From Tateyamaria omphalii (GTDB lineage: Bacteria; Pseudomonadota; Alphaproteobacteria; Rhodobacterales; Rhodobacteraceae), in the NCBI RefSeq assembly GCF_019802125.1, contig NZ_JAHVHT010000003.1, positions 619,750 through 683,749 on the forward strand: 64,000 nt of DNA. Direction: 5' to 3'. Shown here piece after piece: positions 45,370 through 54,768 of the stretch. Each line of letters opens with the position of its first letter. Positions within the stretch are counted from its first letter, which is position 1. The notes beneath the pieces are model-generated. The model worked only from the letters and a program-made list of their open reading frames with translations. It was not told where the DNA came from and searched no databases. A program made the translations under genes and the position numbers.

Positions 45370-46668
45370 TCAGATTCCCAGCCTGTCGCGCAGGCTGTAC
45401 CAGGTCATCGCAAGCATCAGGAGCGGCGTGCGCAGGCGCGGGCCACCCGGAAACGGGATGGACGGAATAGCCGCCATGGCGTCGAACCCATCCGATTGAC
45501 CCTGAATGGCCTGCGCCATCAACATACCGGCATGGGTTGCCGTCCCGACGCCGTGCCCTGAATAGCCCGAAGCGCTCAGCACATTGGGCGCCAGCCGTGC
45601 GAGATAGGGCAGGCGTTTCATCGTGATCGCCAGCGTCCCGCCCCATGCGTAGTCGATGGGCACATCTGCGAGGTGGGGAAAAATCTCGGACATGGGCGCG
45701 CGCACCTTTGCCGCGATGTCGGACGGGAAGCGGTAGCCATAGCTTTCGCCGCCGCCAAACAGCAGCCGGTTGTCATGGCTGAGCCGGAAATAGTTGATCA
45801 CGAACCGATCATCGGCCACGGCGATGTCGCGCGTAAGCACGCGTGCAGTTTCCTCCAGTGGCGCGGTGGCGGCGATGAAGTTGTTGATCGGCATCACGCG
45901 GGCGGCGACGCGCCTGTTCAAGGTGCCCAGATAGCCATTGCACGCGAGGATGACGTGGTCTGCGGTAACTTTACCTGCGTCGCTCTCGACCGTGACCTTT
46001 GCGCCTTCGGTCATGCGCGTTACCGTGCTGCGCTCGCAGATCGTAACACCCGCATCTTCCGCCGCGCGCGCCAGGCCCAGGGCAAAGCGCAGTGGATGAA
46101 GGTGTCCTGACATCGGGTCAATCACACCGCCGCGATAGGCAGGCGACGGACAGATGGCGTGAAACCCGTCCCGGTCCAGCACCTCCAGCGGGTGGTCGTA
46201 GTGTCGGTCCATGTGGTCTGCATAGGCATGCAGGTCAACAACGTCCGCGTCACTCTCGGCGGTCCATGCCACACCGGGACGATACATACAGTCGATCCCA
46301 TGGGCATCGATCAGATGCCGGACCAGATCGGTTGCCTCAAGGCCCAGATCCCACAGCTTACGGGCATCCGCCTTTCCCAGCATCTGCTCCAGATACGGCT
46401 GTTCGACCCGCTGCCCGGTCCCGAGCTGCCCGCCATTGCGCCCCGAGGCACCAAAGCCAACGCGCTGCGCCTCGAGCACGACAACGCGCCGCCCGGCTTG
46501 TGCCAGATGCAGGGCGGCGGACAATCCGGTGTAACCTGCGCCCACGACGCAGACATCGGCCTGCATTGGCCCCTGCAATGGCGCGCGTACATCCGGAATG
46601 TCAGCAGTGGCCGCATACCAACTGTCCGGATACGCGCCGGGCTGATCATTGGCGGTCAGAAGGTCCAT
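45370..46668 (-). CDS. puuB: FAD-dependent amine oxidase, gamma-glutamylputrescine oxidase-like
   Basis: 432 residues of the DAO fold. N-terminal dinucleotide motif ADVCVVGAGYTGLSAALHLA (GxGxxG) with the acidic VVVLEAQRVGFGASGRNGG; C-terminal FAD contact GYSGHGVGTATHAGM. The WYAATA start and overall layout resemble PuuB, which oxidises gamma-glutamylputrescine to the aldehyde. Next to gamma-glutamyl ligases this assignment is reasonable, though related amine oxidases are not excluded. Confidence 0.82.
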   Translation of the reverse strand: MDLLTANDQPGAYPDSWYAATADIPDVRAPLQGPMQADVCVVGAGYTGLSAALHLAQAGRRVVVLEAQRVGFGASGRNGGQLGTGQRVEQPYLEQMLGKADARKLWDLGLEATDLVRHLIDAHGIDCMYRPGVAWTAESDADVVDLHAYADHMDRHYDHPLEVLDRDGFHAICPSPAYRGGVIDPMSGHLHPLRFALGLARAAEDAGVTICERSTVTRMTEGAKVTVESDAGKVTADHVILACNGYLGTLNRRVAARVMPINNFIAATAPLEETARVLTRDIAVADDRFVINYFRLSHDNRLLFGGGESYGYRFPSDIAAKVRAPMSEIFPHLADVPIDYAWGGTLAITMKRLPYLARLAPNVLSASGYSGHGVGTATHAGMLMAQAIQGQSDGFDAMAAIPSIPFPGGPRLRTPLLMLAMTWYSLRDRLGI

Positions 46669-46714
46669 GCTTCCCTGTTTCCAAAAAATCCTCCCCGAAG
46701 GGCCGGGTTGCCGC

Positions 46715-48076
46715 CTAGACGTTCAGCAGCAAATGCTCGCGCTCCCATGGGGAAATAACCTGCAGGAACTCGTCATACTCGGCCCGTTTCACGATGGAAT
46801 AGACGCGGGCGAACTCTTCTCCCAACACCTCGTGCAGATCGGTCGCCTGATCAAAGAGATCGAGAGCAGAGCCCAGAACACGAGGGATGTCGCCATCCCC
46901 CTCGTAGGCATCGCCCCGGAACTGAGCCGAGGGCCGCTTTTCCTGAACTAGGCCCAGATAGCCGCAGGCCAGTGACGCTGCGATACCCAAGTAAGGGTTG
47001 CAGTCCATCCCTGCGATGCGGTTCTCAACCCGTCGCGCCTGCGGTTCAGACAGGGGGATGCGGATGCCGGTGGTGCGGTTGTCGCGGCCCCAGGCCAGGT
47101 TAATCGGGGCGGCATGGTCCTTCACGTAGCGGCGGTAGCTGTTGACGAAAGGGGCCATAACGGCAAGGGCAGAGGGCAGGTGGGTCTGCAAGCCCGCTAT
47201 GAAGTGAAAGAACGCGTCGGTGTCGCCTTCCTGCGGGCCGACAAACAGGTTCTGGCCGGTCTCCATGTCGATGATCGAGTGATGGATGTGCATGGCACTT
47301 CCGGGCTCGCTCGCGATGGGTTTGGCCATGAAGGTGGCAAAGCAATCGTGGCGTAGCGCCGCCTCGCGGATCAGACGCTTGAAATAGAACACCTCGTCCG
47401 CGAGCTTGACCGGATCGCCGTGGCGCAGGTTGATCTCAAGCTGGCCTGCGCCGCCTTCCTGCGTGATGCCGTCGATCTCGAACCCTTGCGCTTCGGCGAA
47501 ATCGTAGATGTCGTCGATCACCGGGCCAAACTCGTCCACGGCCGTCATCGAATATGCCTGCCGCGCGGCGGCCGGGCGTCCGGACCGGCCCACCATCGGC
47601 TCGATCTCTTGCGCCGGATCGAGGTTGCGTGCGATCAGGAAGAACTCCATCTCGGGCGCCACAACAGGTTTCCAACCCCTGTCCTTGTACAGCTGAACAA
47701 CCCGTTTCAGCACGTTGCGCGGGGAGAAGGGCACAGGGTTGCCCTTGCGGTCATAGGCGTCGTGGATCACCTGAAGCGTCCAGTCGCCGGTCCACGGGGC
47801 GGCGGTGGCGGTGGACATGTCCGGCTTCAGGATCATGTCCTTTTCGATAAAGCCGTCCTCGTCCGCGGCTTCTCCCCAATCGCCGGTGATGGTCTGGTAG
47901 AAGATGCTGTCCGGCAGGTGGAAATAGTCCTGGCGCGCGAACTTGCTGGCGGGCACCGCCTTGCCCCGTGCGATGCCGGGCAGGTCGGCGATGATGCATT
48001 CAACCTCGTCCAGCCGTTTGCCTTCGAGGTATAGCTGCGCCGCTTCGGGCAATCCGGCTGTCCAGTGTTCAGACAT
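46715..48076 (-). CDS. puuA: Gamma-glutamylamine synthetase (glutamine-synthetase family, PuuA-like)
   Basis: 453 residues from ATG 48076, overlapping the amidotransferase gene by 8 bases. Glutamine-synthetase fold: ADLPGIARGKAVPASKF, EMEFFLIARNLD with metal-ligand Glu, AGQLEINLRHGDP, FMAKPIASEPGSAMHIHHS (metal and substrate His) and NRIAGMDCNPYLGIAA. This layout is typical for PuuA, which ligates glutamate to putrescine using ATP. The polyamine specificity is inferred from the PuuB-like neighbour. Confidence 0.83.
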   Translation of the reverse strand: MSEHWTAGLPEAAQLYLEGKRLDEVECIIADLPGIARGKAVPASKFARQDYFHLPDSIFYQTITGDWGEAADEDGFIEKDMILKPDMSTATAAPWTGDWTLQVIHDAYDRKGNPVPFSPRNVLKRVVQLYKDRGWKPVVAPEMEFFLIARNLDPAQEIEPMVGRSGRPAAARQAYSMTAVDEFGPVIDDIYDFAEAQGFEIDGITQEGGAGQLEINLRHGDPVKLADEVFYFKRLIREAALRHDCFATFMAKPIASEPGSAMHIHHSIIDMETGQNLFVGPQEGDTDAFFHFIAGLQTHLPSALAVMAPFVNSYRRYVKDHAAPINLAWGRDNRTTGIRIPLSEPQARRVENRIAGMDCNPYLGIAASLACGYLGLVQEKRPSAQFRGDAYEGDGDIPRVLGSALDLFDQATDLHEVLGEEFARVYSIVKRAEYDEFLQVISPWEREHLLLNV

Positions 48077-48758
48077 CGACGCAGGCCCCCTGTTTGAGGA
48101 AAGCCGCCATGTCTTCGGCGATCCTGTTGCGCTGTGTTGGCGTGTCGAGCTGCGCGCGGGCTGTTTCAATCAGCGGGTCAGGGACCACACCCGGGGCACG
48201 ATATTTGGTCAGGGCGTCGATCATGTCGGCCCCGAATTCGGGATGCGGCTGAACGGTCCAGATGCGGTCACCATAGACAAGTGCAGCATATTCGCAAAAG
48301 TCGTTGGACCCAATGACCTCTGCAGCCGGGGGCAATTCGACAACCTGATCCTGATGCCATGCATTCACGGCCAATGTTTCGCCCTTGTATGCATATTCGC
48401 GCCGTCCCACAGACCAACCGCCATCAAACTTGACCACCTTGCCCCCCATGGCCTGCGCTATGATCTGATGGCCGAAACAGACCCCGATCATGGGGCGGCC
48501 TGAGGCGTGAATGGCGCGGATCAGGTCTTCGAGCGGTGGAATGAACGGATGATCTTCGTACGCGCCATGTTTCGACCCCGTCACAAGCCAGCCATCGCAG
48601 GCGTTCGGCCCGTCGGGAAACTCCATATCCACGACATTGAAGGTTTGGAACTCAAAGCCGTGCCCGTCCAGGAGGCGCGCGAACATGGCGTCGTAGTCGC
48701 CCAAGCTGCCCAACACTTCGTCGGGCGCGTGGCCGGTTTGCAGAATGCCGATTTTCAT
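48069..48758 (-). CDS. Class I glutamine amidotransferase-like hydrolase
   Basis: 229 residues. Catalytic nucleophile C94 in MIGVCFGHQIIAQAMGG, and the His-x-Glu pair in VQPHPEFG. GSKHGAYED near residue 62 is the oxyanion part. In polyamine clusters the class I amidotransferase PuuD splits gamma-glutamyl-GABA; this protein could do that job, but it is closer in look to the general GMP-synthase-like group. It is flanked on both sides by glutamine-synthetase-like genes. Confidence 0.85.
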   Translation of the reverse strand: MKIGILQTGHAPDEVLGSLGDYDAMFARLLDGHGFEFQTFNVVDMEFPDGPNACDGWLVTGSKHGAYEDHPFIPPLEDLIRAIHASGRPMIGVCFGHQIIAQAMGGKVVKFDGGWSVGRREYAYKGETLAVNAWHQDQVVELPPAAEVIGSNDFCEYAALVYGDRIWTVQPHPEFGADMIDALTKYRAPGVVPDPLIETARAQLDTPTQRNRIAEDMAAFLKQGACVDV

Positions 48759-48797
48759 GGATCACCCGATGGTTGCGCGGCGAAGATAGTGTGCTGC

Positions 48798-50132
48798 TCA
48801 GACGCTGTCGAGGTAGATTTCGGTCTGTTCCTCGGGGCTGAGGTCGGCCATGTGCTTTGCCTCCTGCCGCTTGGTCATGAGCATGTTGCGGATCAGTTCG
48901 GCGTCGAAAATGCGCGCGATCTCGGGACTGTTTTCAAAAGCGGTTATCGCGCTGTCCCACGTGCCCGGCACCTGCGGCAGGTCCTGCGCGTAAGCGTTGC
49001 CGGTGATCGGCGCTTGTGGCTCGGTGGCATCCTCGATCCCGTTCAGTGCGGCGCCGAGGACCGCGGCAATGGACAGGTACGGGTTCACGTCGCCCCCGGC
49101 AAGGCGGTGTTCGATGCGCCGCGCTGCGGTGGGGCCGGAAGGCACGCGGATCGCCGCCGTTCGGTTCTCATAGGCCCAGGCGATACCCGTGGGCGCGTGG
49201 GCGCCGGGCACGAGGCGGGCATAGGAATTGGCATGCGGTGCAAAAACCAGCATGGAGCCGGGCATGGCGGCTAGACATCCCTGAATGGCGTGGCGCAGGG
49301 CATCGCTGCCCGCGTCCGTGCCGTCGTCAAAGATGTTGTTGCCATCCGCATCCAACACCGAAAAGTGCATGTGCAGACCGTTGCCGGCATAGTCGGGGTA
49401 GGGCTTGGCCATGAAGGATGCGGCGAACCCGTGCTTGCGCGCCAGTCCCTTGACCAGAATCTTGAACAGCCACGCGTCATCTGCCGCTTTCAGCGCGTCG
49501 GGCTGGTGCATCAGGTTGATTTCGAACTGGCCCAGACCGCTTTCGGAAATGGCGGTGTCGGCGGGGACGTCCATTGCCTCGCAAGCATCGTAGAGCTCGG
49601 TAAAGAAATCGTCGAAGGCATCGAGGGTGCGCATCGACAGAATCTCGCCCGCCACGCGCCGTTTGCCTGAGCGCGGCGACGGCGGCACGCGCAACCGGCT
49701 GCCTGCGTCGTCAATCAGGAAGAACTCAAGCTCCACTGCAACAACGGGGGTCAAGCCCGTGTCTGTGAAACGTTTTTGCACGTCGGCCAGGGCATGGCGC
49801 GGATCGCCCATGAAGGGGCGGCCATCTTCGTGATACATCCAGATCGGCAGCAGCCCGGTGGGTGTGTTCAGCCACGGCATCGGTACGAAACCACGCTCGG
49901 TCGGACGCAGGACGCCGTCGCGGTCGCCCGAGGCAAGGACCAACGGACTGTCCTCGATATCCTCGCCCCAGATGTCGAGGTTCAGGACGGACATGGGAAA
50001 GCGCGTGCCATCTCGCGCCACCTTGTCGGCAAAGCGCACCGGCATCCGTTTGCCCCGCGCCACCCCGTTCAGATCGGCAGCAGCCACGCGGATCGCGCGG
50101 ATTTCAGGGTTGTCTGTAAGCCAATCGTGCAT
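48798..50132 (-). CDS. Second glutamine-synthetase-family ligase
   Basis: 444 residues; ATG 50132 is chosen over the preceding GTG. It shows AADLNGVARGKRMPVRFADK, VELEFFLIDD, GLGQFEINLMH, FMAKPYPDYAGNGLHMHFS and HRLAGGDVNPYLSIAAVLG. Compared with the other ligase it has a different substrate-side loop, so it probably ligates glutamate to another amine, or they work as partners. Both should be ATP-dependent gamma-glutamyl ligases. The start lies about 50 bases after the permease stop. Confidence 0.85.
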   Translation of the reverse strand: MHDWLTDNPEIRAIRVAAADLNGVARGKRMPVRFADKVARDGTRFPMSVLNLDIWGEDIEDSPLVLASGDRDGVLRPTERGFVPMPWLNTPTGLLPIWMYHEDGRPFMGDPRHALADVQKRFTDTGLTPVVAVELEFFLIDDAGSRLRVPPSPRSGKRRVAGEILSMRTLDAFDDFFTELYDACEAMDVPADTAISESGLGQFEINLMHQPDALKAADDAWLFKILVKGLARKHGFAASFMAKPYPDYAGNGLHMHFSVLDADGNNIFDDGTDAGSDALRHAIQGCLAAMPGSMLVFAPHANSYARLVPGAHAPTGIAWAYENRTAAIRVPSGPTAARRIEHRLAGGDVNPYLSIAAVLGAALNGIEDATEPQAPITGNAYAQDLPQVPGTWDSAITAFENSPEIARIFDAELIRNMLMTKRQEAKHMADLSPEEQTEIYLDSV

Positions 50133-50184
50133 CACGCGTCTTTCATTGTTCCGACAAGTATGCCCGCCGGAGGCACAAAATCCT

Positions 50185-50991
50185 TCACCGGATCAGGTTC
50201 ATGCGCAGCTTCATCTTCTGGCGCGTGTTGGCTGGCAAATGGCGGTTCAGGCGACGGTTCACCAGGCCAAAGATGCCAATGATGATCAACGTCAGCAGGA
50301 TGAAATATCCTGCAAGGATGGGATAGGGTACAAACGGGTTGAACGTCTTGTCTGCAAAGTAATTCGCGTAGTAGAGCGCATCGCCCCGCTGTTGCCACGC
50401 CGGAAAGCCGGAGAAATACACCAGTGTCGTGGCGTGAAACAGAAAGATGGCTTCGTTCGTATAGGCCGGCCAGCCCAGCCGCAGCATCGTGGGCCAGACG
50501 ACGCGCTTGAAGCGGGGCCAGCCGGATAAGCCGTAGGCATCGGCGGCCTCGACCTCGCCCTTGGGGATGGATTGCAACGCGCCGTAGAAAATCTCGGCTG
50601 AGTAAGCGGCGGTGTTCAGGAACAGGACAATCAGCGCGCCCAGCCATGCGGCCGAGAAGGGATGAAAGAAGGGGTGCACGCCCTTGAGCTGCAGGAACAG
50701 GAAGTAGGCAAAGAAGAACTGGATAAAGAGCGGCGAGCCTCGGAAGATGAAAATGAACCATTCCGATGGCTTGCGGATCAGCTTCGACTGCGCGTTCTTG
50801 CCCATGGCGACCGCCGTGGCCAGGACAAAGCCGAAAGCCAGTGCGAGCAGGCCAAAATAGATGTTCCAGATCATGCCAGAGCCGATCAGGGTGAACTGCT
50901 GGCACAGCGTGAAGTCATCGCGCGGCAGGAGCCGTTCGCCAATCCCGATGGAGCGCAGGCCGTAGTCCATGATGGTCTGGGCGCAGGACAT
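50185..50991 (-). CDS. ABC transporter permease, polar amino acid type (HisM-like)
   Basis: 268 residues, about five membrane helices. The cytoplasmic EAA loop is in EVEAADAYGLSGWPRFKRVVWP. Helix preceding it reads NTAAYSAEIFYGALQSIPKG, the HAAP-permease signature. ATG 50991 overlaps the stop of the preceding permease gene as TGATG. Together with that gene it forms the membrane channel of an amino-acid or amine importer. Confidence 0.92.
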   Translation of the reverse strand: MSCAQTIMDYGLRSIGIGERLLPRDDFTLCQQFTLIGSGMIWNIYFGLLALAFGFVLATAVAMGKNAQSKLIRKPSEWFIFIFRGSPLFIQFFFAYFLFLQLKGVHPFFHPFSAAWLGALIVLFLNTAAYSAEIFYGALQSIPKGEVEAADAYGLSGWPRFKRVVWPTMLRLGWPAYTNEAIFLFHATTLVYFSGFPAWQQRGDALYYANYFADKTFNPFVPYPILAGYFILLTLIIIGIFGLVNRRLNRHLPANTRQKMKLRMNLIR

Positions 50992-51875
50992 CAAGCGGCG
51001 GCCTTTCGCTGTGCTTCACCGCCTGTCGTCGCTTGTCCATGCGTCAGGCGCACCATCAACCTGTCGAGGACGATCTCGGACGCGCGGGTGAACATCAGGT
51101 AGAAGATCAGCAGCGCGAGAAAGTACCACATGCGCCAGTCGCCATGTGGGTACTCCGTAAAGCGCGAGGTCTTGGTCCCGCCCAATTCGCGCGCCCAATA
51201 CACGATGTCTTCGACACCCAAAAGAAACAGAAGGGGTGTCGCCTTGATCAGTACCATCCACAGGTTTGACAGGCCCGGCAGGGCAAAAACCCACATCTGG
51301 GGCACCATCACCCGCCAGAAGGTCTGGCGCGTGGTCATGCCATAGGCTTCTGCCGTCTCGAGCTGCGCCTTGGGCACGGCGCGCATGGCGCCGTAGAGCA
51401 CATTGGCTGCGAAGGCGCCGAACACGATGGCGAAGGTTAAAACGGCAAGGCCAAAGCCGTAAGTTTCGTGCATCCATTGCGGGGCATTGCCCAGGGGCAT
51501 CTTGGCCGCCGCACAGACCACAAAATCGTTGCCTTGGCGGATGGGGTCGGTCCAGTCGGGGCAAAGTGCGCGGTGGCGCAGATATTCAATGGCCTGGTCA
51601 AGCGCGATCACGAAAAACAGGAAAAACGCGATATCGGGCACGCCCCGTACAATCGCGATGTAGCCGCGCCCGAGCCAGGACACTGGCGCAATACGCGATC
51701 GAGCCGCCGAGGCTCCGGCAAAACCAAAGGCCAGGGCCGCGGGCGCAGTGATGGCCAACAGTAAAAAGACAGTCAGCACCGACCAATAGATCGACATGTG
51801 CTTGCCCGTTGTCAGGTAGCACGCCATCCACTGCCAGTCGGGCAGGGTGCTTGGATCGGTACAGAAGGAAAACAT
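50991..51875 (-). CDS. ABC transporter permease, polar amino acid type (HisQ-like)
   Basis: 294 residues with five to six membrane helices. RGVPDIAFFLFFVIAL and FAANVLYGAMRAVPKAQLETAEAYGM (EAA loop) mark the HisMQ family. An extra periplasmic region with CPDWTD and VVCAAAK is present between helices, slightly larger than usual. It partners the downstream permease and the ATPase at 52677. Confidence 0.92.
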   Translation of the reverse strand: MFSFCTDPSTLPDWQWMACYLTTGKHMSIYWSVLTVFLLLAITAPAALAFGFAGASAARSRIAPVSWLGRGYIAIVRGVPDIAFFLFFVIALDQAIEYLRHRALCPDWTDPIRQGNDFVVCAAAKMPLGNAPQWMHETYGFGLAVLTFAIVFGAFAANVLYGAMRAVPKAQLETAEAYGMTTRQTFWRVMVPQMWVFALPGLSNLWMVLIKATPLLFLLGVEDIVYWARELGGTKTSRFTEYPHGDWRMWYFLALLIFYLMFTRASEIVLDRLMVRLTHGQATTGGEAQRKAAA

Positions 51876-51926
51876 GAACGCCAGAAAAAGGAGGGCGGAG
51901 GTGTCCTCCGCCCTGCTAAATGGTCT

Positions 51927-52649
51927 TTAGAAACCGTCGCCGATTTCCCATTTGGCGATCAGTTCGTTCAGCGAGCCGTCTTCCTTCATCGAGGTGATGG
52001 CCGCGTCGAACTTCTCTTTCAGCTCGGTGTCGCTTTCACGCAGGCCCAGACCGATGCCGCCGCCGATCAGCTCTTCCTTGTCGAGCATCATCAGGTCGGC
52101 GTCTTCGTCGGCGATGGGTGTCAGGAATGCTTTGTCGGCCAGAACCGCGTCGGCTTCACCGTTTTTGACGGCAGCGATCGTTTCCTCGGGTGTCGCAAAT
52201 TCGACCAGTGTCGCGCCGGTTTCGGCGATGAAAGCCGCCTGGATCGTATTGGCTTGCGCAGCCAGTACGCCGCCTTCCAGATCAACATCTGCCGACATGG
52301 CGACATAGGCCGACGGGTCGGGCAGGGTGTAGTTCTGAGTGAAGTCGATAACCTCGTCACGCTCGTCCGTGATGCTCATGCCCGCGATGATCGTGTCATA
52401 GTTGCCGGACACCAGGTTGGGGATGATGCTGTCCCATTCGTTGGTGACCCATTCGCAGGTCAGTTCGGCGCGCGCGCACAGTTCGTCGCCCAGCTCACGC
52501 TCGAACCCGTCCACTTCACCGGCGTCGTTGATGAAGTTGTAGGGAGGGTAGGCGCCCTCGGTGCCCATGCGCACGACCGAGTGACCGTCGGCCAGGGCGA
52601 ACGTGGCGGTCACCGCGACCGCAACCGTCGAAAGAAGGATGGATTTCAT
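51927..52649 (-). CDS. Periplasmic amino-acid or amine binding protein (SBP family 3)
   Basis: 240 residues; GGGAG precedes the ATG. A 20-residue signal peptide (ending FALADG) leads to VVRMGTEGAYPPYNFINDAGEVDGFERELG, the family 3 opening. A Cys pair (LCARAELTCEW) likely forms the disulphide known from basic-amino-acid binders. ADAVLADKAFL and LRESDTELKEKFDAAI follow. It delivers a polar amino acid or an amine to the two permeases. Confidence 0.92.
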   Translation of the reverse strand: MKSILLSTVAVAVTATFALADGHSVVRMGTEGAYPPYNFINDAGEVDGFERELGDELCARAELTCEWVTNEWDSIIPNLVSGNYDTIIAGMSITDERDEVIDFTQNYTLPDPSAYVAMSADVDLEGGVLAAQANTIQAAFIAETGATLVEFATPEETIAAVKNGEADAVLADKAFLTPIADEDADLMMLDKEELIGGGIGLGLRESDTELKEKFDAAITSMKEDGSLNELIAKWEIGDGF

Positions 52650-52676
52650 GAGTGATACTCCCGTTGGTGTGTTGAT

Positions 52677-53450
52677 TTACGCGGCGTGGGTTGCAGACAG
52701 AAACCCGCGCAGACGTTCCGATTTGGGCGCGCCGAACAGATCGTCGGGCGCCCCTTGTTCTTCGATCAGGCCCTGATGCAGGAATACGACATGGTCGCTC
52801 ACGTCATGGGCCAGTTTCATATCATGCGTGACAATCAGCATGGTGCGCCCTTCGGCGGCCAAGTCCTTGATCACCTTGACAACTTCCTGTTCCAGTTCAG
52901 GGTCCAGGGCACTGGTTGGTTCGTCAAACAGCAGCGCTTCCGGCTCCATGCAAAGTGCCCGCGCAATCGCCGCACGTTGCTGCTGGCCACCGGACAATTG
53001 GGCCGGATAGACGTCGCATTTGTCGCCAATGCCCACCTTGTCCAGGTATTTGCGGGCGGCCTGCTCGACCTCTGCCGGGTCGCGGCGCAGGACGGTCACG
53101 GGCGCTTCCATCACGTTTTGCAGGATCGTCATGTGGGCCCACAGGTTGAACTGCTGGAACACCATGGACAGGTTCGTGCGGATACGCAGAACCTGCTTTG
53201 CGTCGGCGGGGCGGCGGGCGTGATCGCTGCCTTTCCAGGTGACCGGTTCGCCCTTGAACAGAACCTCGCCCTGCTGGCTGTCTTCCAGCAGGTTGCAGCA
53301 GCGTAGAAGTGTTGATTTGCCCGATCCGGATGACCCGATCAGCGACACCACGTCACCGCGTTTCGCCCGAATATCCACGCCTTTCAGCACCTCGAGCGTG
53401 CCATAGGCTTTGTGTAGGTTGCGGATTTCGATAACGGCGGTGTCGGACAC
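52677..53450 (-). CDS. ABC transporter ATP-binding protein (HisP-like)
   Basis: 257 residues from GTG 53450; a longer frame upstream has no family character. Walker A GSSGSGKST, Q-loop FQQFNLWAHMTIL, signature LSGGQQQRAAIARAL, Walker B LLFDEPTSALD and switch His in VTHDMKLAH are intact. It powers the importer encoded just downstream. It is the first gene of the transport/ligase/oxidase series on the minus strand. Confidence 0.93.
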   Translation of the reverse strand: MSDTAVIEIRNLHKAYGTLEVLKGVDIRAKRGDVVSLIGSSGSGKSTLLRCCNLLEDSQQGEVLFKGEPVTWKGSDHARRPADAKQVLRIRTNLSMVFQQFNLWAHMTILQNVMEAPVTVLRRDPAEVEQAARKYLDKVGIGDKCDVYPAQLSGGQQQRAAIARALCMEPEALLFDEPTSALDPELEQEVVKVIKDLAAEGRTMLIVTHDMKLAHDVSDHVVFLHQGLIEEQGAPDDLFGAPKSERLRGFLSATHAA

Positions 53451-53575
53451 GTGTGGGCAGCTACGTCTGTTTCGATCAGCCGGTATAAGGGAGGAAAAGA
53501 TGTGCCTTGTCCACGGGCAAAAGGGACGTTTTGCCTGCGTTTTGCGCAAATTGACGTGGGGAGAGGCCGGATTGA

Positions 53576-54313
53576 TCAGGGCGTGGGCGGAATGGGCAGG
53601 GCGAGGTACTCGGATGCCGGGATGTCGACCATCCCCTTGAGGCGCAGATCGCACCGGTCCTCGTGTGGCATTGCAGCGATGGCTGAGCGTACGGCATCCG
53701 CAATTGGTGCGGGATCGCGATCCAGTGCGGTGATATAGGGCAGTGCCGGTGTTGGTTCGGTCGTGTCGAAAGCTTCGAGATAAGCAACCGCATCCATATC
53801 GTGAGCGCCCCAGAGGAGCATTGTTACGGCGTCGATGGCTGCGTAATCTGCTGTTTTTAACAGCACACTATTAATGCTTCCCAAGTGGGACCCGGTTTGT
53901 TTGATCCGCTTCGGTCTTAGCCCACGCGCGGCCAAATGCGCCACCGGAGCGGCCCAACCGGATTGTGATAGCGGTTCGTTGTAGGCCATAACCCCTTGTT
54001 TCGAAAGCTCTCTCAAGGGCCGAGGGTCGTCGCGCCGTCGGATCAGGTAGCTGAAGTAATACCCCGATGGACAATCCGGCAGGTCATAATCCGGCGTGCC
54101 GACGAGTGTGACCTTGTCATGCAACCGTGCCCGATACGGCAGGCCACAGGTCTGGGCCAGAAGCAGGTCGGGGGATTGCCATTCCGCCCATGGATCACCA
54201 CCCCGAGTGAGGTGGTCGGGGCCATATCCAAGGGCAGTGCGGATGCCAGCCCATAGCCGGTCATGGGCGCGTTGGAGGTGCGGCATGTCGTACATGCCGA
54301 GCGATGCGATCAT
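53576..54313 (-). CDS. PhnD-like substrate-binding-fold protein without signal peptide
   Basis: 245 residues; its ATG overlaps the stop of the TerB-like gene as ATGA. It starts MIASLGMYDMPHLQRAHDRLWAGI and has GTPDYDLPDCPSGYYFSYLI and VMAYNEPLSQSGWAAPVAH, which resemble the phosphonate-binding PhnD fold. There is no signal peptide or lipobox, so it probably acts in the cytoplasm, perhaps as a sensor or an enzyme-like protein. The family function is not established. Confidence 0.72.
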   Translation of the reverse strand: MIASLGMYDMPHLQRAHDRLWAGIRTALGYGPDHLTRGGDPWAEWQSPDLLLAQTCGLPYRARLHDKVTLVGTPDYDLPDCPSGYYFSYLIRRRDDPRPLRELSKQGVMAYNEPLSQSGWAAPVAHLAARGLRPKRIKQTGSHLGSINSVLLKTADYAAIDAVTMLLWGAHDMDAVAYLEAFDTTEPTPALPYITALDRDPAPIADAVRSAIAAMPHEDRCDLRLKGMVDIPASEYLALPIPPTP

Positions 54314-54744
54314 CCGCTGACGCGCTGGCGTGCCTTGGCGCTGTCCTGGTCGGTGATGCCCAGCAGGTTGGTGACGAGCCGCAAAAGCGCATCCTCTTCC
54401 TGTGCCCGTTGCCCGTCGGCCAGAACCACCTTCCAGAGCGCTTCGATCACGGCCAGACGCTCTTCGTACGGGACGGCGTCCTTGATCGCGCGGGTGAAGC
54501 GCACGGTGTCGGGGGCTTCGGCTTCCATGGCTTCAGCTTCGGTGCGTAACGCTATGGCATCGCTTGCAGAAAGCCTGTAGCGATCCTGCGCGATCTGGTC
54601 GATCAGCACCCGTTCGTCGCCGGAATAGTCATTGTCGGACCGGGCCACGCGCACCAGCAAAGCCGTGAGGGCCAGTCGAGCGTCAGCATCGGGAAGTTGG
54701 GCGGGTTCGGGCTGGATCAGCCGTTTGAGCAGGTCTTGGAACAT
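54310..54744 (-). CDS. TerB-like protein (tandem copy 1)
   Basis: 144 residues, all helical, with RLALTALLVRVARSDNDYSGDERVLIDQI, EAEAMEAEAPDTVRFTRAI and LWKVVLADGQRAQEEDALLRLVTNLLG. The LLVRVA..D..Y...E pattern and later ADG...E belong to the TerB/tellurite-resistance domain, in which acidic residues bind metal. It is followed by the PhnD-like gene with a stop-start overlap and preceded by a paralogue. Confidence 0.85.
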   Translation of the reverse strand: MFQDLLKRLIQPEPAQLPDADARLALTALLVRVARSDNDYSGDERVLIDQIAQDRYRLSASDAIALRTEAEAMEAEAPDTVRFTRAIKDAVPYEERLAVIEALWKVVLADGQRAQEEDALLRLVTNLLGITDQDSAKARQRVSG

Positions 54745-54768
54745 GGGAGCGATATATGCCGCTATACG

